In this document: positions 26,725 to 36,256 of the stretch, one piece after another
How positions within the stretch are numbered: position 1 is the first letter of the stretch
How the letters are laid out: the number at the start of each line of letters is the position of its first letter
Assembly: GCF_002368035.1 (NCBI RefSeq)
Contig: NZ_AP018222.1
Coordinates: 2,134,471 to 2,198,470 of the forward strand
DNA: 64,000 bases
From: Nostoc linckia NIES-25
GTDB lineage: Bacteria; Cyanobacteriota; Cyanobacteriia; Cyanobacteriales; Nostocaceae
Reading direction: 5' to 3'
The notes under the pieces: model-generated
What the model saw: the letters and a program-made list of their open reading frames with translations, nothing else
Database searches by the model: none
Told to the model about the DNA's origin: nothing
Program-made: the position numbers and the translations under genes

Positions 26725-28938
26725 ATGGTTAATAGCAGTGCAACAGAAGCAGCACGACGTTTGAGTGAAAAGTTACCTTTGCCGCTCAAGCGTTTAGCAG
26801 ATTTGGCTTATAACTATTGGTGGAGTTGGAGTGGCGATCGCATTTCTTTATTCCAAACCATCGATCCCCAAGAATGGGAACGCTGCGGCCATAACCCAGT
26901 GGCGATTTTAGAGTCAGCAAGCTACGAACGTCTCACCCAATTAGCAGAAGATCCATCCTATCTCAAGCAGATATCCGCCCTGGCGCGTGAGTTTGACCAA
27001 TATATTAAACAGCAAGATACTTGGGTAAGCCGAGTTGCACCGCAAGTATCTAAAGAACACCCCGTTGCTTATTTTTGTGCAGAGTTTGGCATTCACGAAT
27101 CCCTACCCGTTTACTCTGGTGGCTTGGGCATTCTAGCTGGGGATCACCTGAAATCATCATCGGATTTGGGCGTACCGATGGTTGGTGTCGGCTTGTTGTA
27201 TCGCCAAGGTTATTTTCGGCAACGCTTGAATCGGCAGGGCTGGCAAGAAGATTATTATATTGACAACCCGTTTGGGCAAATGCCCCTAGAGTTAATTAAA
27301 AATGACCAAGGGGAAGCGTTGACTATCCAAATACAAGTCCGCCAGCGGTTTGTAAAAGTGCAAATTTGGCGAGTGCAAGTCGGGCGAGTGACTTTATATT
27401 TATTGGATAGCGATCGCCATGATAACGATCCCATTGACCGTTGGCTAACGGGACACCTATATGGCGGTAACTTAGAAACCCGCATCGCCCAAGAAGTTGT
27501 TTTGGGTATTGGTGGCGTCCGTGCTTTGAATGCCTTGGGAATTGAACCTTCTGTCTATCACCTCAACGAAGGACACGCTGCATTTTGCACGTTGGAAATT
27601 GCCCGTTTAGAAGTTGAACGCACGGGCAAATCTTTCTACGACATCGAAGCCAAGGTGCGGAACAGCTGTGTATTTACTACCCATACCCCTGTTCCCGCCG
27701 GTCACGATGTCTTCTCCCCAGATTTAATTGACTCCTTCTTTGCCAACTACTGGCCGCAATTGGGACTTTCCCGCGAACAATTTTTAGCATTGGGCGCAAG
27801 GCGACTGGGCGATCCTTGGGAACCGTTTGGTATGACCGTTTTAGCATTGCGGATGTGTCGGGCTTGTAATGGCGTCAGTGAATTGCACGGTCAAGTTTCC
27901 CGTAAGATGTGGACAGTTCTCTTCCCGCAGCGATCGGAAGATACGGTACCAATTGGTTACATTACTAATGGCGTTCATGCACCCACTTGGACTGCACCCC
28001 TGTTAGCTGACTTATATAATCAGTATCTCGGAGAAGACTGGAAAACTCGCGCCGTCGATCCCAAGATGTGGGCTAAAGTTGACGACATTCCCGATGAGGA
28101 ACTGTGGTCGCGACATCTTATCCTCAAAGAACGGCTGATTGCTTTCACACGTTATAAGGTGAAGAAATCGCGGGAGTTGCGTGGCGAAAATTATGAACTG
28201 ATTCAAGCAACCCAAAAGCTACTCGACCCCAATGTATTAACCATTGGATTTGCCAGACGCTTCAGCCCCTACAAACGTGGGGATCTAATTCTGCGGGACG
28301 CCCAACGCGCATTAAAGATTTTTGGCAATGCTCAACGCCCAGTACAAATTATCTTTGCAGGTAAAGCCCACCCAGCAGATGAAGAAGGCAAGCGGATTAT
28401 TCAGCGCTTAATGGAATGGTGTCATAATTCCGGTATTATTAACCGAGTCGCCTTTATTGAAGATTACGACATTTACACTGGACAAAAATTGGTGCAAGGT
28501 GTGGATGTTTGGTTGAATAATCCTCGTCGTCCCCTGGAAGCTTCTGGTACGAGTGGGCAAAAAGTCTGCTTTAACGGCGGTCTTAATTGCAGCGTTCTCG
28601 ATGGCTGGTGGTGCGAAGGTTATCAAGCCGGCAAAGATGGCAAAGGAATTAACGGTTGGGCAATTGGTGAAGATGCTCATACTAGCGACCAAGTATTGCA
28701 AGACCGTATTGACTCGCAATCGCTGTATCAGCTTTTGGAAGAAGAAATCGTTCCTTTATACTATGACCAAGATGCTCAAGGTATTCCCCACCGCTGGGTG
28801 CAGATGATGAAAACGTCGATTAAAACAAATGCGCCATTATTCAACACTGACAGAATGATTGCTGACTACGTTTCACAAGTATATGTCCCAGAAATTTCTA
28901 AAACTGTGGAACCGATTTTAGGGAAAGTTCTGCTGTAA
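26725..28938 (+). CDS. glgP: Alpha-glucan (glycogen) phosphorylase, GT35
   Basis: A 737-residue GT35 phosphorylase that releases glucose 1-phosphate from glycogen. The N-terminal part (LADLAYNYWWSWSGD) and VAYFCAEFGIHESLPVYSGGLGILAGDH are typical of the bacterial 'alpha-glucan family' branch, which is shorter than the E. coli MalP/GlgP type. HLNEGHAAF, FTTHTPVPAGHD, ITNGVHAPTW and FARRFSPYKRG follow. The cofactor site is EASGTSGQKVCFNG, where Lys613 should bind pyridoxal phosphate. It is a single gene; no glgA, glgC or debranching gene is next to it. Confidence 0.93.
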   Translation: MVNSSATEAARRLSEKLPLPLKRLADLAYNYWWSWSGDRISLFQTIDPQEWERCGHNPVAILESASYERLTQLAEDPSYLKQISALAREFDQYIKQQDTWVSRVAPQVSKEHPVAYFCAEFGIHESLPVYSGGLGILAGDHLKSSSDLGVPMVGVGLLYRQGYFRQRLNRQGWQEDYYIDNPFGQMPLELIKNDQGEALTIQIQVRQRFVKVQIWRVQVGRVTLYLLDSDRHDNDPIDRWLTGHLYGGNLETRIAQEVVLGIGGVRALNALGIEPSVYHLNEGHAAFCTLEIARLEVERTGKSFYDIEAKVRNSCVFTTHTPVPAGHDVFSPDLIDSFFANYWPQLGLSREQFLALGARRLGDPWEPFGMTVLALRMCRACNGVSELHGQVSRKMWTVLFPQRSEDTVPIGYITNGVHAPTWTAPLLADLYNQYLGEDWKTRAVDPKMWAKVDDIPDEELWSRHLILKERLIAFTRYKVKKSRELRGENYELIQATQKLLDPNVLTIGFARRFSPYKRGDLILRDAQRALKIFGNAQRPVQIIFAGKAHPADEEGKRIIQRLMEWCHNSGIINRVAFIEDYDIYTGQKLVQGVDVWLNNPRRPLEASGTSGQKVCFNGGLNCSVLDGWWCEGYQAGKDGKGINGWAIGEDAHTSDQVLQDRIDSQSLYQLLEEEIVPLYYDQDAQGIPHRWVQMMKTSIKTNAPLFNTDRMIADYVSQVYVPEISKTVEPILGKVLL

Positions 28939-28983
28939 AGCACTTCCAAAAAATAAACTACTGCCAAATTATTTGTACATTTG

Positions 28984-29009
28984 TAGGGGCGCACAGCTGT
29001 GCGCCCCTA
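28984..29009. repeat. GGGGCGCACAG palindrome, possible terminator
   Basis: A perfect 26-base palindrome (taggggcgcacag / ctgtgcgccccta) 45 bases after the phosphorylase stop. It is a member of the dispersed GTAGGGGC family. It can form a strong stem in RNA and may help end the phosphorylase transcript. Confidence 0.75.
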
Positions 29010-29024
29010 ACCTATGGTTTAATT

Positions 29025-29149
29025 AGGGACTTCCAAATAAAAAAAACATACAATTTTTCTTGTGGGGTGGACATCTTGTCCGCCCCAAGCCTTGGGCGGG
29101 CGAGACGCCCACCCCACAAAATTGGATAATTTATTTCTTGGTAATCCCT
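29025..29149. repeat. 125-base MITE-like element, copy 1
   Basis: The ends agggacttccaaataa and (reverse complement) agggattaccaagaa are imperfect inverted repeats. The centre is a G/C-rich inverted repeat with cttgtggggtggacatcttg and cgagacgcccaccccacaa. A near-identical copy in the opposite orientation lies at 62138-62258; the identity extends through the asymmetric flanks, so this is a true mobile-type repeat and not just a shared hairpin. Confidence 0.8.
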
Positions 29150-29234
29150 TACCTGAGAATTGCTGTAACTTGTCTTCATAAACTATATTCTGAAACTCAA
29201 ATAAGTTCGCCGATATTAATGGCAACATCCACTT

Positions 29235-30185
29235 TTAAAAACGAATCAGCATCGGATCGTAAATTTGGCACTCTTGAACACCATACTTGCCCAGAATCAA
29301 GCTAACGTCATGGAGATCGTTGTCTGTACCACTAACGATGAGTATGTAACTGCCTTGCTCAATGTGCTCGTTGTAAAAACGTGCCCAGTCATCTGGTATT
29401 CCTAGCCTCACAGCGTCAAAGCGATCGCTTAAAATAACACCTGTCGAGCCAATCAATTGAGGAAAGTCTTTGGAAATTAAGGAAATCTGGCTTACTGGAA
29501 AACCTACGACAAGCATATCGTTAATTGCCGCTTCAGCATTATCTATGCGATCGAAGTAATTAATCGCATACTTGGTCAGAATTCCACTTTTATTAGGAAT
29601 GGCGCTAACAGAAGTCGTTGCGTTCAAATAATTTGTAGTTTCATACTCAGTGTTGAGATGCTCGTAAATGCCGAACTCTTCAATACCCCAACGCTGTAAA
29701 ATTGCTTGTACTTGAGCAATTTCTAAAGATGTACAATCGACAATTATTAAATAATGTCCATCCTCTACTCGGTCGTTATATGTTCTAGCTCGATCCTCTG
29801 ATATTCCCCAACCAACTAATGCACCAGCAAAAGTCCCAGTAGCAGCACCAATACTTGCCCCGACAAGAGTTGTAACCAAAGCAGTTGCCGCTGCCCCAGC
29901 CAGCATTATCGGCCCGACTCCAGGTATTGCTAAAGTCCCAAGGCCTACCAATAAACCAGTCAAACCGCCAACAGCACCACCTGAAAGTCCTCCTACTGTT
30001 GCACCTTCGTCAGCTGTATCACCAGTTTCACTATTAACAATGTCATAATTGCGGTCTGGGTTCTGTACAACTACAGAGACTTTCTCCATCGCTAAACCAG
30101 AATCTTTCAATTCCTGTAGTGCCTGTTCTACATCTCGACGATGAATAAATACGCCTACAACGCGTTGATTTTGACTTAAAATCAT
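29235..30185 (-). CDS. General stress protein 17M-like (YflT-type) repeat protein
   Basis: A 316-residue protein with two similar alpha/beta halves. The first is VVGVFIHRRDVEQALQELKDSG...VSVVVQNPD; the second starts near residue 205 (AINYFDRIDNAEAAINDMLVVGFPVSQISLISK). Each ends with a tyrosine-rich strand (EDGHYLIIVDC; EQGSYILIVSG). Between about residues 60 and 125 is a glycine/alanine-rich glycine-zipper stretch that may insert into or contact membranes. This pattern is seen in general-stress-protein-17M/DUF1269-like proteins of cyanobacteria. Function is unknown; stress induction is inferred from family naming only. Confidence 0.7.
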   Translation of the reverse strand: MILSQNQRVVGVFIHRRDVEQALQELKDSGLAMEKVSVVVQNPDRNYDIVNSETGDTADEGATVGGLSGGAVGGLTGLLVGLGTLAIPGVGPIMLAGAAATALVTTLVGASIGAATGTFAGALVGWGISEDRARTYNDRVEDGHYLIIVDCTSLEIAQVQAILQRWGIEEFGIYEHLNTEYETTNYLNATTSVSAIPNKSGILTKYAINYFDRIDNAEAAINDMLVVGFPVSQISLISKDFPQLIGSTGVILSDRFDAVRLGIPDDWARFYNEHIEQGSYILIVSGTDNDLHDVSLILGKYGVQECQIYDPMLIRF

Positions 30186-30521
30186 TATTACTCCTTAGGA
30201 GCAGGGAAAATTAATCACCTGCAAATCTATTATTTCAGTACTTGTAATCTTAAATACAAATTTATTTAACTGAAATTCATCTTAAGTAGTAAAATATATC
30301 TCCAAATGCGGCGATCGCTACGTCCTTAAGACTTAATTAAAAGCACTTAAAATTTCCTAGTGGTTCATCGCATTAATTTATGAGGGCTAAGATCCCCGAC
30401 TTCTTCAAGAAGTCGGGGATCTGACCAAGACAAGCTAATGGTCTGTCTTTTTTTGATACTGGCATCACCTCCACAGCCCTTTTGGAAGCGATAAAATCAA
30501 AAATAAATTCATGCTGTATTT
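30186..30521. other. Intergenic region with one strong hairpin
   Basis: 336 bases between two divergent genes, so it holds two promoters. The hairpin at 30391-30421 is the only structured element. TTACTCCTTAGGAG just upstream of the stress-protein start gives it a GGAGTAA ribosome site on the minus strand. Confidence 0.55.
30391..30421. repeat. Perfect 15-base inverted repeat hairpin
   Basis: Arms gatccccgacttctt and aagaagtcggggatc are separated by a single base. The core CCCCGACTTCTT is a dispersed repeat type, and a shorter relative is at 6356-6380. In RNA it would form a tight hairpin with a loop of about three bases. Confidence 0.8.
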
Positions 30522-31319
30522 ATGGCAACCCAACTCAGCCAAGCCAAATCTGCAACTGAACTGGTAATCTCTTGGGAAGCCTTACCCAAAGATTTTCAAC
30601 TAGAGGATGAACCAGTGGAGAATACCGGTCAGCCAATTTTGGCTGGTGCTTTGCGTGAAAGTTTAGAAATCAGCGGATTCATTCAACCTCAAATGTTGAT
30701 AGCTTCCAACTTTGGTCTTTGTGCCACCGTTAACGGGCAATTTATCGCCAAAGCACCAGACTGGGTTTATGTGCCGTCGGTGAATGAAATTGTAGGCAAT
30801 CGTAAAAGTTATACACCGAATTTAGAAGGAGATATTCCGGCGATCGCCATCGAATTTCTATCTGAAACTGATGGTGGAGAATATTCGGTAAAGCGGAGTT
30901 ATCCACCAGGCAAATGGTTTTTCTACGAGCAAATTTTACAGATTCCCATCTACATAATTTTTGACCCAGATGGCGGTTTATTAGAATATTATCAACTGGA
31001 AAATCAACGCTATGAGTTAAAGCAACCCGACGAAAATGGCCGTCATTGGGTTGATGTCATGGGCTTATTTTTAGGAACTTGGCAAGGCACAAAAGAAGCG
31101 CGAACTGGTTATTGGTTGCGTTGGTGGGATCGAGATAGTAATTTGCTACCGTGGGCTGTAGAACAGATTGAACAAGAACGCCAGCGTGCCGAACAAGAAC
31201 GCCAACGCGCCGAACAAGAACGCCAACGTGCCGAACAAGAACGCCAGCAAAAAGAACATCTGATTGCTTATTTGCAATCTCAGGGTATTGACCCGAATAA
31301 TTTGCCCAAATTTGAGTAG
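30522..31319 (+). CDS. Uma2-family (DUF820) protein with heptad-repeat tail
   Basis: A 265-residue member of the cyanobacterial Uma2/DUF820 group, which has a restriction-endonuclease-like fold. Visible blocks: APDWVYVPSVNEI, GDIPAIAIEFLSETDGGEYSVKRSYPPGKWFFYE, IPIYIIFDPDGGLLEYYQL and LGTWQGTKEARTGYWLRWWD. The D and E-x-L positions of a PD-(D/E)xK-type site are present. The C-terminus carries about four tandem copies of EQERQRA (a 21-base DNA repeat), forming a coiled coil. Many such genes are scattered in these genomes; the substrate is unknown. Confidence 0.85.
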   Translation: MATQLSQAKSATELVISWEALPKDFQLEDEPVENTGQPILAGALRESLEISGFIQPQMLIASNFGLCATVNGQFIAKAPDWVYVPSVNEIVGNRKSYTPNLEGDIPAIAIEFLSETDGGEYSVKRSYPPGKWFFYEQILQIPIYIIFDPDGGLLEYYQLENQRYELKQPDENGRHWVDVMGLFLGTWQGTKEARTGYWLRWWDRDSNLLPWAVEQIEQERQRAEQERQRAEQERQRAEQERQQKEHLIAYLQSQGIDPNNLPKFE

Positions 31320-31325
31320 AAAGTA

Positions 31326-31349
31326 GGGGCGTACAGCTGTACGCCCCTT
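31326..31349. repeat. AGGGGCGTACAG palindrome, possible terminator
   Basis: A perfect 24-base palindrome (aggggcgtacag / ctgtacgcccct) starts seven bases after the Uma2 stop. It belongs to the dispersed GTAGGGGC family. Its place directly behind a stop codon suggests a terminator-like use. Confidence 0.7.
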
Positions 31350-31498
31350 CAACAGATTGATGTGTTGCAAAAGTGCTTTTTGCAAGAGATGGGAAAAGGT
31401 TAAAGGGGAAAGGGAAAATCCAAACCTTTCCCCCTTTCCCCTTCCCCTTTTCCCGACTTCTGCAAGAAGTCTAATGATGTATTGCAAAACAAACGAGT

Positions 31499-33172
31499 TT
31501 ACGCACTCACAATATAAGCTGAGTCTATTGCCGCTACACGACCAGCATCTACCAAAGCTTGATATACCATCGCAGCTACCTCAGCACGCGTAGCATCGCG
31601 GGTAGGATTGAGTTGTTTAATATTAGGGTGATTAACGATAATCTCTTTTTGAACAGCTTTGATGACTTCATCTTTAGCATAATCAGGAATCTTTGCTTGG
31701 TCATCAAAAGTTTTGCTCGTCGCTGTAGCATTACCAGATAATCCCAATCCATTCACCAAAGAGACAATCACTTGTACGCGCTGAATATTTTTGTTAGGGC
31801 CGAAGGTATTATCAGGAAAACCAGAGAGAAATAAACCTTGATATGCTTGCTGAATTACCTTAGATGCCCAAAAGTCTGCTGGTACATCTTTAAATTTGGT
31901 AACTGGGCGATTTGGCGACGGGTTGAAAGCTTTTACTATTAATGCTGCGTATTGCGCCCGCGTCATTGTAGCATCGGGTTTAAATGTGCGATCGGGAAAA
32001 CCATTAACTATCCCAAATTTGACTAATTCCCGAATAAATGCACCCGCCCAATGATTAGTAATATCTGTTAATTCAACACTAGGTGTGGGAGTCGGAGTTG
32101 GTGTTGGCGTCGGAGTTGGCGTCGGAGTTGGAGTTGGAGTGGGTGTAGGTGTTGGAGTTGGTGTCGGCGTAGGTGTTGGAGTCGGCGTGGGAGTTGGAGT
32201 GGGTGTAGGTGTTGGAGTTGGAGTCGGCGTGGGAGTTGGAGTGGGTGTAGGTGTTGGCGTGGGTGTTGGAGTTGGAGTCGGCGTGGGTGTTGGTGTAGGA
32301 ACTGAACTATCGGCAAACTCTACCTTTCCTGTGACTTTAGTCGGATCTATTGTATTTCCCACAGAAACCAGCTTGTTGGAACTGGCATTTTGCAAATCAA
32401 ATTTACCGTTATTGCGTAGAGTGTTGCCTCCTGGATTATTGGTACTGCCGATATCTGGTAGGGCGCTTGCAATTATAGTTAGGCCATCATCAGTATTATT
32501 TTCACTCAGATTATTCCGCAATACGGGACGGGCACTACCAGAGACGACAATTCCAGAACGGTTTTCAGAAATTTTGTTATCTCGAAGTATGGGTGATGCA
32601 GTATCACTAATGGCAATGCCAAAACCTGTTTTGAAGAAAGTATTACCTTGAATTTGACCTTGGGAATTTTTAGCGATCGCAACTCCATTGGCTGCATTCT
32701 CACTGAACACATTACCTAGAATAACTGGGTTAGCATCGCCTGTAGCAAATACTCCTTCCCGCTTACATTGAGTGAAGGTGCTATTAGCAACAGTAGGCGC
32801 AGTTGATTCAACCCAGACACCACTACCACGGCTAGCCAGATTTGTTACAGTCACTCCCCGAAGTTCGGCTTTGTCAGCTAGCACAAAAGTGACATTTTGA
32901 CCAGCAAAAGTACGGCTCAGGTAACTACCACTTCCTTCAATCGAGATGCCGTTGCCTTTGTTGGCTTCATTACCCACCACGGTTACTCCAGATGCGATCG
33001 CTAGGGGAAAGACTTCGCCGCTAGCAGCATTGTAATTACCATTTGCCAGTTGAATCTTAGTATCAACTGTAGCTACTTTCAGGGCTTGAGTAATAGTTTT
33101 GAACGGGGCTTGTTGACTACCCGCGTTGGTATCGTTACCTGTTACTGGATTTACATAAAAAGTTTGAGCCAT
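31499..33172 (-). CDS. Beta-helix protein with (Pro-Thr)n linker and SLH domains
   Basis: A 557-residue protein in three parts. Residues 1 to about 285 are a DUF1565/PbH1 right-handed beta-helix (TFYVNPVTGNDTNAGSQQAPFKTITQALK, then GVWVESTAPTVANSTF, NGVAIAKNSQGQIQGNTF, SGIVVSGSARPVLRNN). A 73-residue strict Pro-Thr alternation follows, encoded by 32081-32299. The end has S-layer-homology repeats (ITNHWAGAFIRELVKFGIVNGFPDRTFKPDATMTRAQYAALIVKAF; FKDVPADFWASKVIQQAYQGLFLSGFPD; a weaker third). SLH repeats bind cell-wall polymer, so this should be a surface protein, yet no N-terminal signal peptide is visible. Confidence 0.88.
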   Translation of the reverse strand: MAQTFYVNPVTGNDTNAGSQQAPFKTITQALKVATVDTKIQLANGNYNAASGEVFPLAIASGVTVVGNEANKGNGISIEGSGSYLSRTFAGQNVTFVLADKAELRGVTVTNLASRGSGVWVESTAPTVANSTFTQCKREGVFATGDANPVILGNVFSENAANGVAIAKNSQGQIQGNTFFKTGFGIAISDTASPILRDNKISENRSGIVVSGSARPVLRNNLSENNTDDGLTIIASALPDIGSTNNPGGNTLRNNGKFDLQNASSNKLVSVGNTIDPTKVTGKVEFADSSVPTPTPTPTPTPTPTPTPTPTPTPTPTPTPTPTPTPTPTPTPTPTPTPTPTPTPTPTPTPTPTPTPTPTPTPTPSVELTDITNHWAGAFIRELVKFGIVNGFPDRTFKPDATMTRAQYAALIVKAFNPSPNRPVTKFKDVPADFWASKVIQQAYQGLFLSGFPDNTFGPNKNIQRVQVIVSLVNGLGLSGNATATSKTFDDQAKIPDYAKDEVIKAVQKEIIVNHPNIKQLNPTRDATRAEVAAMVYQALVDAGRVAAIDSAYIVSA

Positions 33173-33796
33173 ATTTATACTTCCAAAAAATACATAGCTA
33201 TCCTAGCGCTAACGAGAAAAATCGGTAGCGAACGATGCATTAAGTAGGTTGAAGTAATTTTCAGTACAAACGTAAAAAATTATGCAAATACTTTGCTTCT
33301 GGATTTCACTAGTACTCGACAAGCCAAAATTGTTGGGTGACGAGTGCTGAGTTAAAAGTGAGGAGTTTGAGGTTCTGAAGTCGATGAATTAGTCTTTGAG
33401 GCAGGGCGAATCTATCTTAATTCTTACTTCGCTATCCATTGCATATACTTCGTAAGAGTAAATTCATATTACGAAATTAACAGATCATAACAAATCATAC
33501 TAAAATACTCTTCAAGATAGATGTTATTTGTTTACATATTCTTTAGTTAGAAAAATTTATAGAGATATACCGTTATGAGCAGCTTCTGAAATAAAAACTG
33601 CTACATTCTCTTTTTCTCACAAATAGGCAGCAGGAACCAAATTCTTTTGTCCCCGCCTTCGATGCAAACTTTGATGTACGGCAACATAATCCCTTGGCTG
33701 AGTAAGGAGAGCAAAAGGCTTACTATAGAGCTTGTCACCTGAAGTGCTGAAACAGTTTGAAGCGTAAAAATTTCTGTAATGTTAAGAGAGTACGAT
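33173..33796. other. Intergenic region between divergent genes
   Basis: 624 bases with no recognisable gene or strong repeat. It should contain the divergent promoters of the beta-helix/SLH gene and the RTX gene. AAGAGAG (33784-33790) is the ribosome site for the ATG at 33797. Confidence 0.5.
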
Positions 33797-36256
33797 ATGG
33801 CAGTTTTTCAGGGCACTGACAAAGATGACAAACTCCCCCCGGTTGGAGCTGACATTCGTTATGATGACATCTTTATCCCTACACCCCTTGGAAAAGATTC
33901 AGTGCTTGCGGGTAGCGGAAGGGATACTTTAATAGTGAACTATTCCACGGCTTCTTTTAGTCCTAGTGTAACGCAGGGAATTTACTGGGTTTCAGGTCAC
34001 AACTCGGATGCGGGTAGCGGAAGATTTGGTATCAATTTCAATGGAAGTACTTACAGCGATTATGTCAGCTATGCGGGCATCGATCAACTCAACATAACCG
34101 GAACTTCATTAGGAGATGAACTGCGTAGTGGACGCTACAATGACACTCTAGTTGGCGGAGCCGGAAATGACACACTCTACGGTGGTCGTGGAATAGATAG
34201 GCTTGATGGTGGTACAGGCACAGACTTATTAGTAGCAAACTTTACTTTAAAGGCAGATGAGACCATTGAGACTAGAGATCAGGCGATCGACAATACAGGT
34301 ACAAGCACGCTACCGACTGGTACGACGATTAAAGGAATTGAACGTTTTGATGTGATAACGGGCAGAGGAAATGACATTATTACCCTCACAGGAAACTATA
34401 ACGACAAAATTTCTACAGGGGATGGTAATGACACAATTAGAGGTGGTGGGGGTACTGACGAATTTTATGGCGGAAATGGTAATGATTTACTATTTGGAGG
34501 AGCAGGCAAAAACTATATTAGAGGTGGGTACGGCAACGATACGATAAACCCAGGTCTTGGGAAAGATACGGTGCTTGGTGACGGTGATACAGATCTGCTG
34601 ATAGTAGATTATTCCACTGCCAAGTCCGGCCTTCGCTTTATCTACACTTCTTCTTCAACAAATAGTGGAAAGATTTATAGCAGTCCTACAGGAAATATAG
34701 CTGATGCAGAAAATTCAGTTGAGTATGTAGGTATTGAGCAGGTCAATATCACAGGAACTTCACTAGCGGATGACTTTCAAAGTGGGAAGTTTAACGATAC
34801 TTTCAACGGAGGAGAGGGAGATGACCGTTTCACGAAATATTATCCAGATGCTGACTTTATTAATGGTGGTTCAGGCCAAGATACTCTTATAATCGCCCCT
34901 CTTTACGCAGGTACGTCAAGAAATGCTGCCTTTACTCTCAATACGACTGCTCCAGGTCAAGGGATACTTAGTGATGGGACTACATTTGGCAGTATCGAAG
35001 TTCTTGATGCTTACACTGGGAGTGGGAATGACAACATTTTCTGGCTGGGCAATAACAACGATCTCATTAAAACAAACTATGGCAATGATACTATTATCAG
35101 CGGTGGCGGCAATGACCGCTTAGAGGGTGGTGCAGGTAATGACACACTCATCGGAGTAAATCCGCAAGCACTGTCTCCAGGAAAAGGTGAGATTGACACA
35201 CTCGTTGGTGGTACAGGTGTTGATTATTTTATCCTTGGTGGCACACAAAGTGGTGCAAGCGGACGTGTATTTTACGATGATGGCGAATCAATATTAGACA
35301 TACCTGACGGTCCGCAAGGACTTAAAGATTACGCCTTAATTAAGGACTTTAACCCAAACGAAGATACAATTCAGCTGGAAGGATCTTCTGCTAAATACTC
35401 GTTGCGATATTTTAATGTAGCTGGACTATTGCCGATAGGTACAGCAATACTTTTTGATAATAATGGAGATGGACCTGACAATAAAGATGAACTTGTTGGC
35501 TTTATAGAAAATAAAAAGATAGCAAGTTTCGATAAAGGATTTGATTTTACAAGCGATGCTGCTCCTACACTTGTCATTTCATTTAAAGGCTTTCTTGGTT
35601 CATCTGGTGAAGGAGAAAACCTTACACAAGAACAGCTTGATATAGGAAATGATAACGGAACAGGGCTTGGGACTTTGCTACGAGAAAAATTTGGTACAGA
35701 TCCGAATCAGCCATTGATTGTAAAAAACTTTACTCCTTCTCAAACACAAGAAGCTTTTGCTTTTATTAATAGTTTTTCCCCTGATAGTAAATTAATAATA
35801 GTAGGTCATAGCTTGGGAGGTGATTCAGTAATAGAACTTGCTGAAGATTATTTATTGCCCAAAAATAAAATGGTTGACCTAACGATACAGATTGACTCTT
35901 ACGGTTTGTATGATGAAAAATTACCCAAGAATGTTAAACAAGGAATTAATTACTGGCAGTTTGCCACTGGCTCTGTTTTAAGTGGCGATTTACAAGGGGC
36001 AGCTTATGTTCTTGGAGCGATAAACATAAATGCTGAAAATTTATTGGGAGTCGATTATAAGAATATCACTCATACAAATATTGATGAGTACTTAAAATAC
36101 ACAATTATTGAGGATGTAAAAAATGCTATTGATGGTAAAGGAATAACTCGTGAGCCTATTGAAGGGCCTTATCCTTATCCTCCTCCTCCTCCTCCTATAC
36201 CTGCACCAGTTCCAGGGCCTATTCCTGTTCCTAATTCTATCTCTAATCTTTTTTAA
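33797..36256 (+). CDS. RTX calcium-binding protein with C-terminal lipase-like domain
   Basis: About 819 residues. The first two thirds carry clustered hemolysin-type nonapeptides (GGAGNDTLYGG; GDGNDTIRGGGGTDEFYGG; GGNGNDLLFGG; GGYGNDTI; GGGNDRLEGGAGNDTL) that bind Ca2+, typical of type I-secreted proteins. The last third is an alpha/beta-hydrolase-like domain with the nucleophile elbow VGHSLGGDS (Ser672), QIDSYG (possible acid) and HTNIDEY (possible His). It ends with a proline-rich tail (YPYPPPPPPIPAPVPGP). No signal peptide is present, as expected for type I export. The ATG at 33797 is preferred over 33779 for its ribosome site. No HlyB/HlyD genes are nearby. Confidence 0.85.
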   Translation: MAVFQGTDKDDKLPPVGADIRYDDIFIPTPLGKDSVLAGSGRDTLIVNYSTASFSPSVTQGIYWVSGHNSDAGSGRFGINFNGSTYSDYVSYAGIDQLNITGTSLGDELRSGRYNDTLVGGAGNDTLYGGRGIDRLDGGTGTDLLVANFTLKADETIETRDQAIDNTGTSTLPTGTTIKGIERFDVITGRGNDIITLTGNYNDKISTGDGNDTIRGGGGTDEFYGGNGNDLLFGGAGKNYIRGGYGNDTINPGLGKDTVLGDGDTDLLIVDYSTAKSGLRFIYTSSSTNSGKIYSSPTGNIADAENSVEYVGIEQVNITGTSLADDFQSGKFNDTFNGGEGDDRFTKYYPDADFINGGSGQDTLIIAPLYAGTSRNAAFTLNTTAPGQGILSDGTTFGSIEVLDAYTGSGNDNIFWLGNNNDLIKTNYGNDTIISGGGNDRLEGGAGNDTLIGVNPQALSPGKGEIDTLVGGTGVDYFILGGTQSGASGRVFYDDGESILDIPDGPQGLKDYALIKDFNPNEDTIQLEGSSAKYSLRYFNVAGLLPIGTAILFDNNGDGPDNKDELVGFIENKKIASFDKGFDFTSDAAPTLVISFKGFLGSSGEGENLTQEQLDIGNDNGTGLGTLLREKFGTDPNQPLIVKNFTPSQTQEAFAFINSFSPDSKLIIVGHSLGGDSVIELAEDYLLPKNKMVDLTIQIDSYGLYDEKLPKNVKQGINYWQFATGSVLSGDLQGAAYVLGAININAENLLGVDYKNITHTNIDEYLKYTIIEDVKNAIDGKGITREPIEGPYPYPPPPPPIPAPVPGPIPVPNSISNLF

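Noticed and set aside
29060..29305. Plus-strand frame starting in the 29025-29149 element
   Set aside because: Its first part is translated MITE sequence and the rest overlaps the stress-protein gene antisense.
32085..32651. Plus-strand frame with a long Gly-Val run
   Set aside because: It is the antisense reading of the Pro-Thr minisatellite of the SLH beta-helix gene.
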